Part shown: in pieces, positions 30,845 through 42,979 of the stretch
Layout: each line of letters opens with the position of its first letter
Numbering within the stretch: position 1 is the stretch's first letter
From: Ascaphus truei
Lineage: Eukaryota; Chordata; Amphibia; Anura; Ascaphidae
Length of the DNA: 64,000 nucleotides
Direction of reading: 5' to 3'
Assembly: GCA_036426205.1 (NCBI GenBank)
Contig: CM071568.1
Span: forward strand, 51,000,040-51,064,039
Made by a program: the position numbers and the translations under genes
Notes under the pieces: generated by a model
What the model saw: the letters and a program-made list of their open reading frames with translations, nothing else
Database searches by the model: none
Told to the model about the DNA's origin: nothing

Positions 30845-31095
30845 ACTCCCCACGTGGGACGGAGGGGGAAGCCCAAACCAAGCCCCGCGTGCAACCCAGC
30901 CCCCCCCCCCCTCCGCTCCCGACGTGGGACGGAGGGGGAAGCCCAAAACAAGCGCCGCGCGCAATCCAGCCCCCCCCCACACCCTCCCCCCTCCGCTCCC
31001 CACGTGGGACGGAGGGGGAAGCCCAAAACAAGCGCGCGATCCAGCCCCCCTGCACCCTCCGCTCCCCACGTGGGACGGAGGGGGAAGTGCCAACC
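30845..31095. repeat. GC-rich minisatellite, 67-80-bp units
   Basis: ACGTGGGACGGAGGGGGAAG recurs at about 30852, 30922, 31002 and 31068, with C-rich spacers of varying length. It yields false proline/glycine-rich frames on both strands. Confidence 0.88.
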
Positions 31096-31369
31096 CAGCT
31101 TCCCCCGTGCACGCCTCCTGCGCCAGTCCGCCTCCTGCCCATGATCTCCCCCTAATCACCTGCCCCCGATCCTCGCTTGCTGCCCGGGGGTGTCCGGGGA
31201 GCGTGCTGCGGCGTCGGCCGCTTCGGGGGGGGGGGTTATGGTGAAAAACCTGCTGCTGCTGAGGCCCACGCTCCTCTGTGTGAGCGTCCCATGTCTTGGA
31301 TAGGCACCCCAGCCATGGGAGGCCCACTGCCGTGCTTGAGACCCCACTGCTCTGCCACGTGCACCCGGT

Positions 31370-31800
31370 GAGTGTGTGAGTGACAGACTAGTGTCTGTGA
31401 GTGTGCCTGTGTTTTTGTTGTCTGTGGTGTCCTGTGGTCGTGAGTGTGCCTGTGTGGTCTGTGAGTGCCTGTGTGTCTGTAGTGTGCTGTGTGTCTGTCC
31501 AGTGTTCCTGTTGTGCGTCGTGTGCCTGTGTGTCTGTCAGTGTGCCTGTGTGTCTGTCAGTGTGCTGTGTGTTTGTCAGTGTGCCTGTGTGTCTGTCAGT
31601 TGTGCCTGTGTGTCTGTCTGTAGTGTGCCTGTGGTGTCTGTGTGTTTGTGTGTGTTGTGAGTGTCCTGAGTGTTTCTGTTCTTTCGCGTGAAGTTGTTGT
31701 CTCTGCTTAGTGTCCTGCGTGAGTGTGTCTCTCTGTGTGAGTGGTCTGCGTGAGTGTGTCTCTGCGTGTCTGTGAGTGGTCTGAGTGAGTGAAGTGATGG
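31370..31800. repeat. GTGTCTGTCAGTGTGCCT-type minisatellite
   Basis: Irregular units of about 18-24 bp made of GTGTGCCTGTGTGTCTGTCA, with drift in length. Confidence 0.85.
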
Positions 31801-31899
31801 TGGTGTCTGTGAGTGTCCCCCTCTCCCTTGTGTCGCCCTCCGCTTCTTCCCTGTCGCCCAGTCCCTGTGTCGCCCTCGCCCCCTCTCTGTCTTTGTCTC

Positions 31900-32530
31900 T
31901 CATTCTCGTCTGTTGTGTTTGTTCTGTGTCCTCATTTTTGTGTGTCCTCATTTTGTGTGTCTTCCATTTTGTGTGTGTGCTCTTTTTTGTGTGTCTCTCT
32001 TTTCTGTGTCTCTCTTTTTCTGTGTGTCTCTCTTTTTCGTGTGTCTCTCTTTTTCTTTGTTGTCTTCTTGTTCCTGTGTGTCCTCTTTCTGTTGTCTCTC
32101 TTTTTCTGTGTGTCTCTCTTTTTCTGTGTGTCTCTCTTTTTTTCTGTGTGTGTCTCTCTTTTTCTGTGTGTGTCTCTCTTTTTCTGTGTGTGTCTCTCTT
32201 TTTCTGTGTGTGTCCTCTCTTTTCTGTGTGTGTCTCTTCTTTTTCTTGTGTGTTTCATCCTTTTCTGTTGTGTGTCTCTTTTTTCTGTGTGTGTCTCTTT
32301 TGCCTGTGTGTGTGTCTCTCTTTTTTCTGTGTGTGTCTCTTTTTCTGTGTGGTGTCTCTTTTTCTGTGTCTCCTTCTTTTTTCTGTGTGTGTGCCTCTCT
32401 CTCTCTCTCTCTCTCTTCTCTTTCTCTGTGTTCTCTTCTGTCCTCTTGCTCTCTCTCTGTCTCTCTGTCTCTCTCTCTCTGTGCTCTCTCTCTCTGTCTC
32501 TCTCTCTCTGCTCTCTCTCTATCTGTCTCT
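31900..32530. repeat. TCTCTTTTTCTGTGTG-type minisatellite and (TC)n
   Basis: Some 25 units of TGTGTGTCTCTCTTTTTC vary in the number of T, TC and TG, then pass into (TC)n with CTG interruptions at 32396-32530. Confidence 0.88.
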
Positions 32531-32769
32531 CTGGCCGAGTCCATAGAAGGACAGGCCGCGCTGATCCGTGCGGATGCTCTCCGCTGAGCCCCTGCATACT
32601 CATGATGAATTGCCTTGAGAGGGGTGCTCACCGCGATGCGTCCGCAGGCGTGCTGAGGCGCTGGATTTTTCAGCGACAGCCAAGCGTGTTTTCATAGGCA
32701 CCTGTCGGCTGAAAACATCCAATCAGCGCGGAGCAGCGTCAACGTCACGGCGCCTGACGTCTCTTTAAT

Positions 32770-33440
32770 CTTGTCTCTATCTGCTCTTCTCTGTCGCTCT
32801 GTCGTCGCTCCTCTTCTGTCTCTCTCTCTGCTGTCTCTGCTCTCTCTCTGTCTCTCTCTCTTCTGTCTGTCGCCTCCCTTCCCTCTCTCTCCCACTCTCT
32901 CTCTCTCTCTGTCTCCCATTCTGCTCTCTCTCTCCCTCCTCCCTGTCTCTCCCAGCTCTCTCTCTGTCCCTCCCACTCTCTCTCTGTCTCTCCCACTTCC
33001 TCTCTGTCTCTCCCACTCTCCCTACTCTCTCTCCTGTCTCTCCCCTCTCATCTCCTCTTTATCTCGCCCACTCTCTCTCCTCTCACTCTCTCTCTGTCCT
33101 CCCACTCTCCCACTCTCTCTCCGCACTCTCCCACTCTCCTCTCCTCGCTCTCTCATCTCTCTCTCCCCTCCATCTCTCTCTCCCACTCTCTCACACTCTC
33201 TCTCTCCCCTCCCACTCTCTCTCTCTCCCCACTCTCTCATACTCTCACCTCCGCCCTCTCCCCTCTACCTCCGTCTGCCCACTCTCTCAACTCTCATCCT
33301 CACGCTGCTCTCCCACACTCTCTCTCTCTCTCCCCCACACACTCTCTCTCTCTCTCCCCCACACACACTCTCTCTCTCTCCCCCACACACTCTCTCTTTC
33401 TCCCCCACACACACTCTCTCTCTCCCCCACACACTCTCAC
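32770..33440. repeat. TC/CACTCTC pyrimidine-rich tract
   Basis: CTCTCTCTC with CCCACTCTCTC and, at the end, CCCACACACTCTCTCTC units. Bases 32531-32769 before it are non-repetitive GC-rich sequence. A (CA)n tract lies further on at 33760-33789. Confidence 0.9.
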
Positions 33441-33756
33441 ACTCTGGATCTGGATATCTTAACTGCCCTATACTACACTGAAATAACCTATACTGCTTAC
33501 TTCCAGATCGGACTCAAGCTTCACACGGAAGACATCGAACCCCCCCTAACCCAGAAGACAGGTAACGAACACCTCCCCTCCAATGTATAATATTGCGGGA
33601 ATGAAGGTACCTGGACTTTGAGGGTCTGCGGATCAGGTAAGATCCCAGACGGGATTGCTGCTTTAAATATTGTGAAGCGGGGGCATCCAGACACTAGTTA
33701 AGGGGTGCAGGAAACTAGTCATTCACATCTGGCTTTTTTTTTCTAGATTCGACATT

Positions 33757-33790
<34 letters not shown>

Positions 33791-34181
33791 AAGGACTAAT
33801 TGTAGTATAATGTAATACAATAAATAAACTAATATCAAAAACGAATGTTCTTACTAGGAATTTATTCAATTTATTTAATTTATGGCTTTTTTAAAATGCG
33901 TGGCTGGGGGCGGGACTAGAGGCGGGGTTGGGGGCGGGGTTGGGGGCGGGACTAGGTGGCGAGTAGATTTTTTGATTCGGCGAGTAGATTTTTGGGTGAT
34001 TTGTCAAGCACTGCCAATAGGTATAAAGTATTGATTGATAATACACAAATCCCTTGTTATAACATTTTATATCAGGTGAGCATTGAATGTTGGTAGAAGA
34101 AAGGATGATGGCGGTCACTGCATAATAGAACTCAGCCATGAACAGTTAAAATCAGCTTTATTTCACGATGCTGCACATTAC

Positions 34182-34244
34182 AGAGAGAACATCTCTGACG
34201 CGTTTCGTCCCGACGTGGGACTTTATCAAAGAGTAATATTCTCT
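34182..34244 (-). ncRNA. hammerhead-like motif J
   Basis: Minus strand: outer GAGAA/TTCTC and inner CTCT/AGAG pairs of stem I, core UUGAUAA (34229-34223), stem II GTCCC/GGGAC around ACGTC, GAA, the palindrome ACGCGT (34198-34203) and C at 34197. AATAAA and a GTGACCGCC block follow downstream on this strand. The motif lies about 1 kb beyond the 3' end of the minus-strand PLE, probably in its terminal repeat. Confidence 0.65.
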
Positions 34245-34727
34245 TAACAGACAGGCAACTTAAGTACGCAACCTATTCCCCTCATTGGTCAGTGAGTAAT
34301 AAGACACAGTGATGGGCAATCAGCTTGATTACGCTGAAAAGCCAGGGAAGAACAAGGTTGCTCTACACAGGATGCCTGTATATAGATGGAAAACAGAATA
34401 AAATCAACATACATACAAATAGAAATGAGAAAAAAAATATAATAAAAAAAATAAAATAAGAAAAAAAATAATATAAATGTTAAAAACAAAGAAAGTAACG
34501 TGAAGCATCTATAATATAAATACATCAAAATATTCAATTAAGAAGTAATAATCCTGAGAAGAGGTATAGAATTACAATAATAAGCAACGTTAAAGTAATA
34601 AACTGCAAATGTTGCAACATGATGAATAAACAATGTAGCAATTGATTTTGTTATTATGAAAAACATACATATGTCTAGTGGATGCAATTGTATAGTAAAC
34701 AATGATGCTAAAAACGCTGAGCACGTA
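34245..34727 (-). other. AT-rich 3' region of the minus-strand PLE
   Basis: No coding sequence. It lies between motif J and an inserted MITE and contains long A/T-biased runs (34430-34480). Confidence 0.4.
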
Positions 34728-35126
34728 CACTGGCGACACACTTTATTCGAGCTCGGCTAGTCCCACGAATTCGGGTATACCCGGGTGTATTGAGGTTTGT
34801 GACTGTTTTCTGCCCGAGTGCATTGAGGTATTTTCCAGGCAGGGATTGAAGCATTTTATTCCCACTGGCTGCAATACTGCACAGTATATATATATATACT
34901 GCATTACAATTCATGAATTTATGCCATCTGGTAGACACGCGAAGCATTGCAGCCTATTAAATCCTAATCATTATCATTTAACAGATCAGCCGCCCGTCAG
35001 CCAGGCATGAACCCAGGCTGGGAAGGCAAACGCAACGGGGCTTGTCAGAGGTGAGGAGCGGCGCATTCCAGGTATCTGCCAGGTACAAACTGGGTATTTG
35101 CTCGAATAAAGTGTGTCGGTGCAGTA
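34728..35126. mobile_element. MITE with CACTGGCGACACAC / GCTCGAATAAA ends, copy 1
   Basis: The left end reads CACTGGCGACACACTTTATT followed by CGAGC. The right end is the near complement (GCTCGAATAAAGTGTGTCGG then TGCAGTA). It is inserted in the 3' region of the minus-strand PLE. A relative lies at 58997-59344. CACTG termini occur in Chapaev- and CACTA-like groups, but I cannot assign it. Confidence 0.75.
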
Positions 35127-35210
35127 TACCGAAAATGATGATGTGATACAAAGTACACAATAACTGATAAAGTGATGCATTGATACACACTCTCAAGACT
35201 CCCCAAACCA

Positions 35211-37720
35211 CTAACCCTGAAGGAAATGTTTTAACTCCCAATCAAGGTTAATTCCATGTGGGTGGAGAGTGTTGAGAGTGTATATCCAGTACATTTCCTG
35301 TTTGTTCAGAACATTCTCTCTGTTGCCACCTCTAGGATGACCGCCTTTAGAACATTGAGAAAAATGTCTAGCTACAGGATGATTTAAATCCTTCCTCTTG
35401 ATCAGACGTACATGCTCGGCTATTCTAACCTTAAGAGGTCTTGTTGTACGGCCCACATATTTATGTCCGCAACCGCAGTGAAGGACATAAATCACAAAAC
35501 TAATATTGTAATTAAGGAAATTCCTGATATAATATTTTCTGCAGTTAGCATTATATGTGATGTATTTGGTCGGTAGTGCATACTGGCACACGGCGCATTT
35601 GCCACATTTGAAAAAGCCTGTTGGTATGCTTTTGACATTAGGAAATTTGGATCTAGTATCAAACATACTGGGAGATAGATGAAAAGCCAAAGTTTTGGCT
35701 TTGCGGTTGGAAAATCTTGGTCCGCTCTGTACTGTAGTACGTATATCTTTGTCTAACAACAATGTATGCCAATGTTTTGATATGATATTGCAAATTTGTT
35801 GAGACTGGGAATTAAATGTAGTTACAAACAATGGGATATAAAAATTGATCCTTCTCTTTTTTTGATATATCCTTTTTCTTTACATTGCGTATAAGGGTTT
35901 CTCTGTCCAAAATATCCACCTTGGCGAATGCTGCTGATATGTCTTTAGCAGAATAACCCCTGGCTAGAAATCTGTCGGACATCTCTTTTGCTCTAGACAA
36001 GAAGACTTCATTATCTGAGCAAAGTCTTTTTAATCTAACGAATTAAGCCCCTGGAATGTTCCTGATAAGGGAACGGGGATGACAACTTTGTGCACTAAGG
36101 AGCGTATTCCTCGAATTTGGTTTTCTATAGATGTCCGTCTGTATTGTCATTTCCTCGTCAATATACAGGAATAAATCTAAATAATGAATGTGATTGATAT
36201 TGTGCTCAAACGTAAATTTAAGATTGAAATTATTAGTGTTTAAATAATCAATAAAAGAAAGTAGTGAATGTTCGTCACCCTTCCAAATTAGGATCAGATC
36301 GTCAATATATCTCTTGAAATAGACGATATTATAACGAAATGAATTGTCACTGTGATAAATAAAACGCGATTCCCAAAAACCCATAAATAAATTAGCGTAT
36401 GATGGTGCAAAACTCGTGCCCATTGCAGTACCCATTTTCTGTAAATAAAATTGTGAATCAAACAAAAAGTAATTGTGAGTGAGTAAAAACGATATAGATT
36501 CTAACAAGAAAGTGCAGTGTGAAATAGATAAGGTGGATAAATCAAGAAAGTGACTAACAGCCGTGATACCTTGCTGGTGTTGAATGATGGAATACAGAGA
36601 GGTCACATCTAATGTGACCCATCTGTACTCCCTGTGCCACGTGAGTTCCCGTATACTGACAAGGAAGTCCGTCGTGTCTCTAATAAACGACGGTAGCTGG
36701 AAAACCAGAGGTTGTAAAAACCTGTCCACATACCGCGATAACCCATCTCCCAAAGATCCAATGCTCGCAACTATAGGCCGGCCAGGAGGGTCGACCAGCG
36801 ATTTGTGGATCTTTGGGGGATGGTGGAATACCGGAATCACGGGATGTGGACAGGAGAGAAAAGCAATTTCCTTACTATTGATAACATTGAGAACCCTGCC
36901 CATATCTAATAATTCTAACAACTCCAAGCGATATTTAGAAGTGGGATTGCTCCCAAGATGCTGATAAGAGGTAGTATCTCTTAATTGCCTCATTGCTTCA
37001 CGTTGGTATTGATCAGTTGACATGATCACAAGGGCCCCTCCCTTATCAGCATTCTTGAGAACAATATCATAGTCTCTTTTGAGACAATCAATCTGTTGTA
37101 TTTCTGTGTATGTTAAGTTCCCTGATTTCACATGGGAACAAGAAAACCCTTTGGACAGTATGCGTAAATCACGCTCCACTAATCGTTCAAACATTGTAAT
37201 AGATGGACCCTTATTAAAGCTAGGACAAAATATTGATTTTTGGCGGTACCCAGAGTCCTCATGATCAAAAAATGGTTGCATATGTGTGATTAGAGGTTCA
37301 CCCTGTGATTCAAGTAGGGAGTCCATATCAGAGAGGACACAAGTTTCCTGAAAATTCAGAGACTGAATGACATTTGTAGTTGTGGGATGATCCCCTTGTA
37401 CAACATTCTCCAACCCATTTAAAACATCTGGACTATCTTTAGAGGAAAACATTTTCTTTAGGGATAATTTTCGCGTAAACGTATGGAGATCTATTACGGT
37501 TTCAAATAGCTTAAAGTTTTGAGTGAGCGCAAACCCAAGTCCCTTATTGAGGAGTGACAGTTGTTCTAAGGACAGATCTACACTCGATAAATTGATGATA
37601 TTATCGGGTGCTTCTAGTCGTATTTCTTCCTTTTGGACCTCCCTCGTCCCCCCTCGTTTCCTCTTGGATCTCCGCGTTCCCCTCGACTTCTGGCTCCTGT
37701 CTCTAAAAAAGCCGTAGAGG
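35211..37720 (-). pseudogene. Penelope-like element, nearly full length (RT + GIY-YIG)
   Basis: The minus strand encodes a long PLE protein. The frame is open from about 37720, upstream of the first in-frame ATG at 37452, and this extension contains the conserved NLSS-x-LSLLNKGLGF and DLHTFTRKLSL segment. Then come KNADKGGALVIM, PPKIHKSLVDPPGRPIV, TLDVTSLYSII, MGTAMGTSFAPSYANL and KRYIDDLILIW (YIDD at 36309-36298, intact). The RT frame stops at 36043, and frameshifts there and near 35815 separate it from the linker (KCGKCAVCQ) and the GIY-YIG domain (VIYVLHCGCGHKYVGRTTRP), which ends at a natural stop. Two indels are the only obvious damage. Hammerhead motifs lie on both sides (K upstream, J downstream). 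Confidence 0.88.
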
Positions 37721-38475
37721 GTTGCCCAAATGATTTAGTAGCTTTGATGCCGAGCATTGAATATTGTCCCTACTCTCCCGTTGGCATGGAAATCAGTACA
37801 GTATGGTTAGAAAACGTTGGTGTTGTTCATTATTAATCTATACTATGTATGCTACAGTCCTTCAACCAATGCATAAATAAAGAATTGATAAACAGGAAAC
37901 AGCCATTCATATCTCAAAAAGATAGCTGGAAAAAATACTAGAACCTCCAACAGTCCAATAATATATAAATATAGTATAGATATACTGTAGACAGCCTAGG
38001 TATTCTCAGCAGCTTTTGAATGCAGGTATATGAAGTAGCTTAGCAGAACAACTTAATGGTTGATGTAGAAGATAAAGACTTATCCGAGTATATATGCGGA
38101 TTGAGCCCAAATGCTCTGTGTGAATGACTGGCTGGGATATGCACTATAGAGGAGAATTTAATTACCTCTGAAGCCCCGCTCGAAGTTGAAGTTCTTTTTC
38201 CGTCTCTCTGAAGTTACGGTGCACCATGGAGCTGCTCGCAATGAAGCACCATCTCCTTACAACCGAGAAATGTGAGTCCCATGTATCGAGCCCTGCAAGG
38301 CTGTTACGTGTCCCTCCAATCGAAAGACAGGATGGAAAAAAGGAGCGGAGGATTGGCTGGACATCGAACCCAAGAAAAAAGCACTAAACAACTCACCGGG
38401 TAAATACAAAAATAAAAAAGATTTATTTAACTACATGATAAAAAACAAAGGACATACTGGGGACAAAAGGGGAAT
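37721..38475 (-). mobile_element. PLE 5' leader, minus strand
   Basis: This stretch lies between motif K and the PLE reading frame on the minus strand, with no other element in it. It includes a GC-richer block at 38150-38350. It is the likely transcript leader of the PLE. Confidence 0.45.
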
Positions 38476-38522
38476 TCTCCTCCTACGCGTTTCACTCTGA
38501 ACAGTACTTTCTCAAGGAATAT
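38476..38522 (-). ncRNA. hammerhead-like motif K
   Basis: Minus strand: ATTCC pairs loosely with GGAGGAGAAT. The core is UUGAGAA (38515-38509). Stem II is weak (ACT/AGT). GAA, the palindrome ACGCGT (38485-38490) and A follow. The core swap is U3-A8. It lies some 750 bp upstream of the PLE frame. Confidence 0.5.
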
Positions 38523-39649
38523 GCTGAGACAGGTACACAGGTAAGTTATAAAGCCCCCTTCTTCTAACAAGAACATCTGACCATAGTTAAATGTAATGAT
38601 CAGATGGTGACATAAGCAAACATCACACAGATTAACTTGAATGAAATCGCCAGCTATATTAATTACGTGTAGTTTAAGATATAAATTTAAATTGGAACTT
38701 CTATTAAACACAATGCAATGGAATAGATAGAAAGTTAAATGGACAAATGTGTATGTTTATCCAAGGTAGTTTGAACGATATAAATAAACATGAAACATAT
38801 AGGATCATATGTTTGCTGCTATTTATTAGATCTGAAATTAGTTGTGTTTAATAATATCTTAAGCTGGTGGTGTAAAGCATATCAAGAAAAATGATGCCTT
38901 GATGTTATTCATGATGGTACAATGGTATATATAAATATATATTGACGGACACGCACATGGATAAAAATATATAAACAGGTACATGAAATCTAACAAGAAA
39001 CATAGCAGCAATAGTTAATCAGTAATCTTTCGAACTAGAGATATTACACAAGAGTGAGCCTATAGAGGTGTATTTATGCCTCTGCCTATATATTGAAGAG
39101 TCGAATAGAAAAATAATATTTAGCTGATTATACCTATTGAACAATGTATATAGGCTGTTAATAGCAATATTAATTCTTGAATTATATAACAAACAAGAAA
39201 TATATCACCATATGAAATCTATTGTTATCTTAATAAAGTATTGAAATGTATCCACATATAGACTCTAAATGTTTACATAGAACATCTAAAAAATATGCAT
39301 AGCTGCCAGAATCTTAAATATAAGTTATGCATAATCTAATACACATTTCATCTCACATATTGCTGTGAACCTTACATACAGTATTAGACAGCATAATGAA
39401 TGATGATGATAAACAATACAGTTGATGAATTGGAGAGTAGAAACTATATTAGTTGTATTTATATGAACAACAACCATAATAATCCATTGAACCACATCCA
39501 TATCGAGGTATAGATCAATATTGATATAGTATTGTTGCAATAACTTTCAATAGATCTATAAAGATCATTACTGATATACTTTTATTGCAAAAACATTAAA
39601 GAAAATATTTGAGGTCCCATTCTGAGTTTAACCCTTTGGGTTCTAAGGT
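38523..39649. other. AT-rich stretch without a gene
   Basis: More than 1 kb of AT-rich sequence without exon signals or transposon ends. Confidence 0.4.
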
Positions 39650-39830
39650 ATCAAGAGAGAAATGAGTTTGATCATGAGATCATGAGAGTTTGAATGGGAC
39701 TGTAGGGATCCCCGCTGTGTTAATCCGATGGACCATTAAGAATCTCACAGAAATGTTGAGGCATTTACTGTGAGACTGCCCCAGAATCTCCCCGAATTTC
39801 CCAGGTAAGTGTTCTCACTGCGCAACAGTA
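39650..39830. mobile_element. palindromic MITE, third copy (partial)
   Basis: Contains GATCCCCGCTGTGTTAATCC and GACCATTAAGAATCTC, matching the core of 13590-13872 and 21187-21511. The left arm is shortened. Confidence 0.6.
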
Positions 39831-40079
39831 AGTAAACTTACTCCGGATATTACAGACTTTACTGATTTAACGGATATAAAAGTTTTTAGATATAAGTTTA
39901 ATCGCTCAAAAGGCAAAACTTATATACAAAAACGAGTGAGTCTTCCACAGAGTGGGAAGCCTCAACGAGTGACGTACTGTAGAGTCTGACTCAGATCCTG
40001 GCCATAGAGACAATACCTCTATGCAGATTAGACCTTTACCATCTACCCCCTCTCTGTCTACAACCTCTTTTTTAGAACG

Positions 40080-42535
40080 AATGTACCTCAATTGCGACGT
40101 CCCAGGTCAAGAAGAATGAGAAGGGGCTTGGGTAGATGAGTTAAGGGACCAAAACAAATGGGGGTATGTCGAGAAGGCACCAAAGAAACCATCCAAGAAA
40201 GTTCAGGGATCCCGTCACAAATAATGAATCTATCCAATAAGGTGCTTAGCTCTGATCATATGTCAGTGTTATCAAAAGAACTCACCTTTTGTCCTACAAA
40301 CAGGTTGGATAAGTTCAAATGCATCAAAGATTTGCACCTGTTTTCACAAAAGTTATGCCTACACAAATTCTTTAAACGCCGCCAACATATGTCTAATCTC
40401 AATTCTTCCCAAGAAGACCTTAGCGACAGCGATTTTGCTTTGCTTCAGGTTAGGGAAGACTTGATAGAAGAGAATGAGAGGCCACCAGGACAGGGCATCT
40501 TTACCAACCTCAAAGGTAAATCTACTTTTACACCCCCCATAGAATCTTGCACAAATGTGGATGTATTTACACAGTTGGTCTCTAATGACATCATGACTCT
40601 GAATACTGAAATACATAAACATAACTTAAATTACAGAGAACATAGAGCCTTAAGAGATCTGGAGAATGACGACACCATCGTCATTAAGCCCTCCGATAAG
40701 GGGGGCAACGTTGTAATACTCCAGAAAGAGGCCTATGTTGAAGAGGGATTACGCCTTTTATCAGACACCAACTGTTATAAGATACTGCTCAATGACCCGA
40801 CCAAACATTTCCAAGATGAACTCATACAGATACTCAAGGATGGACTTGAAAATAAGGTAATATCATAGAATGCATATAATTCCATCTTCATAAAAAATCC
40901 TATTTTAGCAACATTCTATTATTTACCTAAAGTCCACAAAAGCAAGGACCCACCACCAGGCAGACCTATAGTGTCCGGGATCAGCAATCTAATGCCAGTA
41001 TCTATTTGGACCGTTTCCTTAGAACTTTTGTTGGTTTCCTCCCCTCTTACTTGATGGATATTATAGATGTGCTCTTAACACTTGAGGGCATATCTGTGGA
41101 CCAACATACACTCTGTCACCATCGACGTTGATGGTTTATACACAAGTATACTTCACCAGGTGGGCTTACAGGCAGTATCACACTTTTTGAAAGCCCATGA
41201 TATACACTCCAGCCTCCATAATGCTTTTGTGATCAAGATTTTGGATTTCGTACTCACAAAAAACTTTTTTACCTTCAACAATAAAATATACCATCAACTA
41301 CAGGGAACGGCCATGGGCACCACTTGTGCTCCCACCTACACCAATTTATATTTGGGTTGGTGGGAGGAAGCAGTGGTGTTCATGGAGGCCAATGAAGTAT
41401 TCACTGATAGCATCCTACTTTGGGCAAGATATATAGACGTCTTATTATTATGGAATGGCTCTGAACATCTGCTAAAGGACTTTATTGACAGGCTCAATAT
41501 AAACGACATCAACTTGACACTCACATACAGTATCACTGTGACACCAGGAAAGCTGACTTCCTTGATCTAACCATCATGAAAAGGAATGATGGTAGATTGG
41601 AAAGCACCATTTTCCGCAAACCTACATCCACCAAGAGTTTACTCATGGCAACAAGCCATCATCCACTACCCACGATCAATAACATAGCTACAGGCCAATT
41701 CTTGCACCTACGACGAACCTGTTCGAGTGTTACTGAATTCAAATTACAATCAGTGGAAATGACGAATTGTTTTCTGGCACGTGGTCACAGCAAATGAGTA
41801 ATCAAGGGAGCCTGTCAAAAGGCACTCCATACGCATAGACCCCATCACCTCACACAAAATCAAGGGACAGATAATCCCGAAGATAAGACTATCAGATTCA
41901 TTAGTACGTATAATGATCAGTGGGGATCTATTCGCCAAAGTCTACAAAGACACTGGCATATCCTAACACAGGACAGCGACCTATCACAGATTTTGAGGTC
42001 TTTACTTAACATGGTGAGCAGACGTTCACGCAACTTGAGTGATCGACTTGTACACAGTCATTTAATGGAAACTAAGAACAGGACATGGTTGGGTCCAAAA
42101 CCTAAGAGATTCTATACCTGCGGCCGATGTAAAGCGTGCTCATCAATGACTGTGGCTAAAAGCTTCTCTGACTCTAAGAGATTGGTTTCCTTCCCGATCA
42201 AAACGTTTATAAATTGCCTGACAACTGGTGTAGTTTATTTGATCACCTGTACATGTAACAAAAAGTACATTGGAGAAACCCATAGAGCCCTTAAAATAAG
42301 GGTCTTGGAGCACCTGGGTTCGGTACGCAACCATTGCAATACCATCGCCAGGCACGTCAACGCTAAACATGGGGGTGATGTCAACGCTCTTAGCTTCATA
42401 GGCATAGATCATGTCCCATAGGGCCCATGAAGAGGAGACTGGGACCGCCAGTTACTGCAGAGGGAATGCAGGTGGATCCATACCTTGGGAACACTTGCAC
42501 CCCACAGTATAAACCCCACTTTATTTGGCTTATAT
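40080..42535 (+). pseudogene. Penelope-like element, decayed, RT active site lost
   Basis: An almost complete PLE with about six frame breaks. The N-terminal part reads LSKELTFCPTN and HLFSQKLCLHKF. KPSDKGGNVVIL follows near 40690, then a stop at 40866. Beyond it come YLPKVHKSKDPPPGRPIVSG, TIDVDGLYTSI and QGTAMGTTCAPTYTNL. The box that should be YIDD is YIDV (41430-41441), so the second catalytic Asp is gone. The linker CGRCKACSS and the endonuclease VVYLITCTCNKKYIGETHRA remain at 42117-42290, and a WIHTLGTLAP end at about 42477. It is a different PLE family from that at 35-38 kb by sequence. Confidence 0.87.
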
Positions 42536-42979
42536 TAGCTGTTTTATGTTATCTGATGCCTATGTGCTTATCATGGTTTATTTTTATCATCTTTTACTCC
42601 TGGGTAGTGGGATCCAGGGATCCAGTTTAATCCTAGAGACCCATTTTGTCCTTCGGGGCGGGTCAACCAGGGTAGCACACTCCTACATCCTCTACATTTC
42701 CCACATAGTTGTATTGTACCTGCAGCAAACATACCACTCTTCTCTCAATATCACACTTTGCCTTATCCCGTTTGTCTTCTTGTGTACTTAGTGTGCGACC
42801 TCTAGTGGATATATTCTGTTATAGTTCATTCCTATGATTTGGGCACCATGTACCTGACGGCTGCGTTATGTAAATATTTGTATGTACTTATTTATACTGT
42901 ATATGGAACTCATTGGTTTCTTCTGTGGATATCATATCTTTATGTACACAGTTATATTCATTCCCTTAGTGCAATGAAA
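42536..42979. other. PLE 3' UTR or flank
   Basis: T-rich noncoding sequence between the PLE end and the 5' truncation point of the L1 copy. Confidence 0.4.

Larger units (their letters stand above)
30439..34013. mobile_element. 3.6-kb hAT-type element swollen by internal tandem repeats
   Basis: Left terminus CAGTGCTCGACAAAT and right terminus ATTTGTCAAGCACTG are inverted repeats. CCAATAGG flanks both sides (30431-30438 and 34014-34021), a perfect 8-bp target duplication typical of hAT elements. The ends match the 156-bp element at 3538-3693. Inside are four kinds of tandem or simple repeat and no transposase. The long frames on both strands come from those repeats. Confidence 0.88.

Noticed and set aside
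30687..31327. Long Pro/Gly/Arg-rich open frames on both strands
   Set aside because: They are produced by the GC-rich 67-80-bp tandem repeat; frames overlap on both strands and share no family motif.
31376..33481. Open frames of 190-290 codons rich in Ser/Leu/Cys/Val (+) or Arg/Glu/Thr/His (-)
   Set aside because: Translations of TC/GT simple repeats in a hAT element; no start context, no domain, same residues in every frame.
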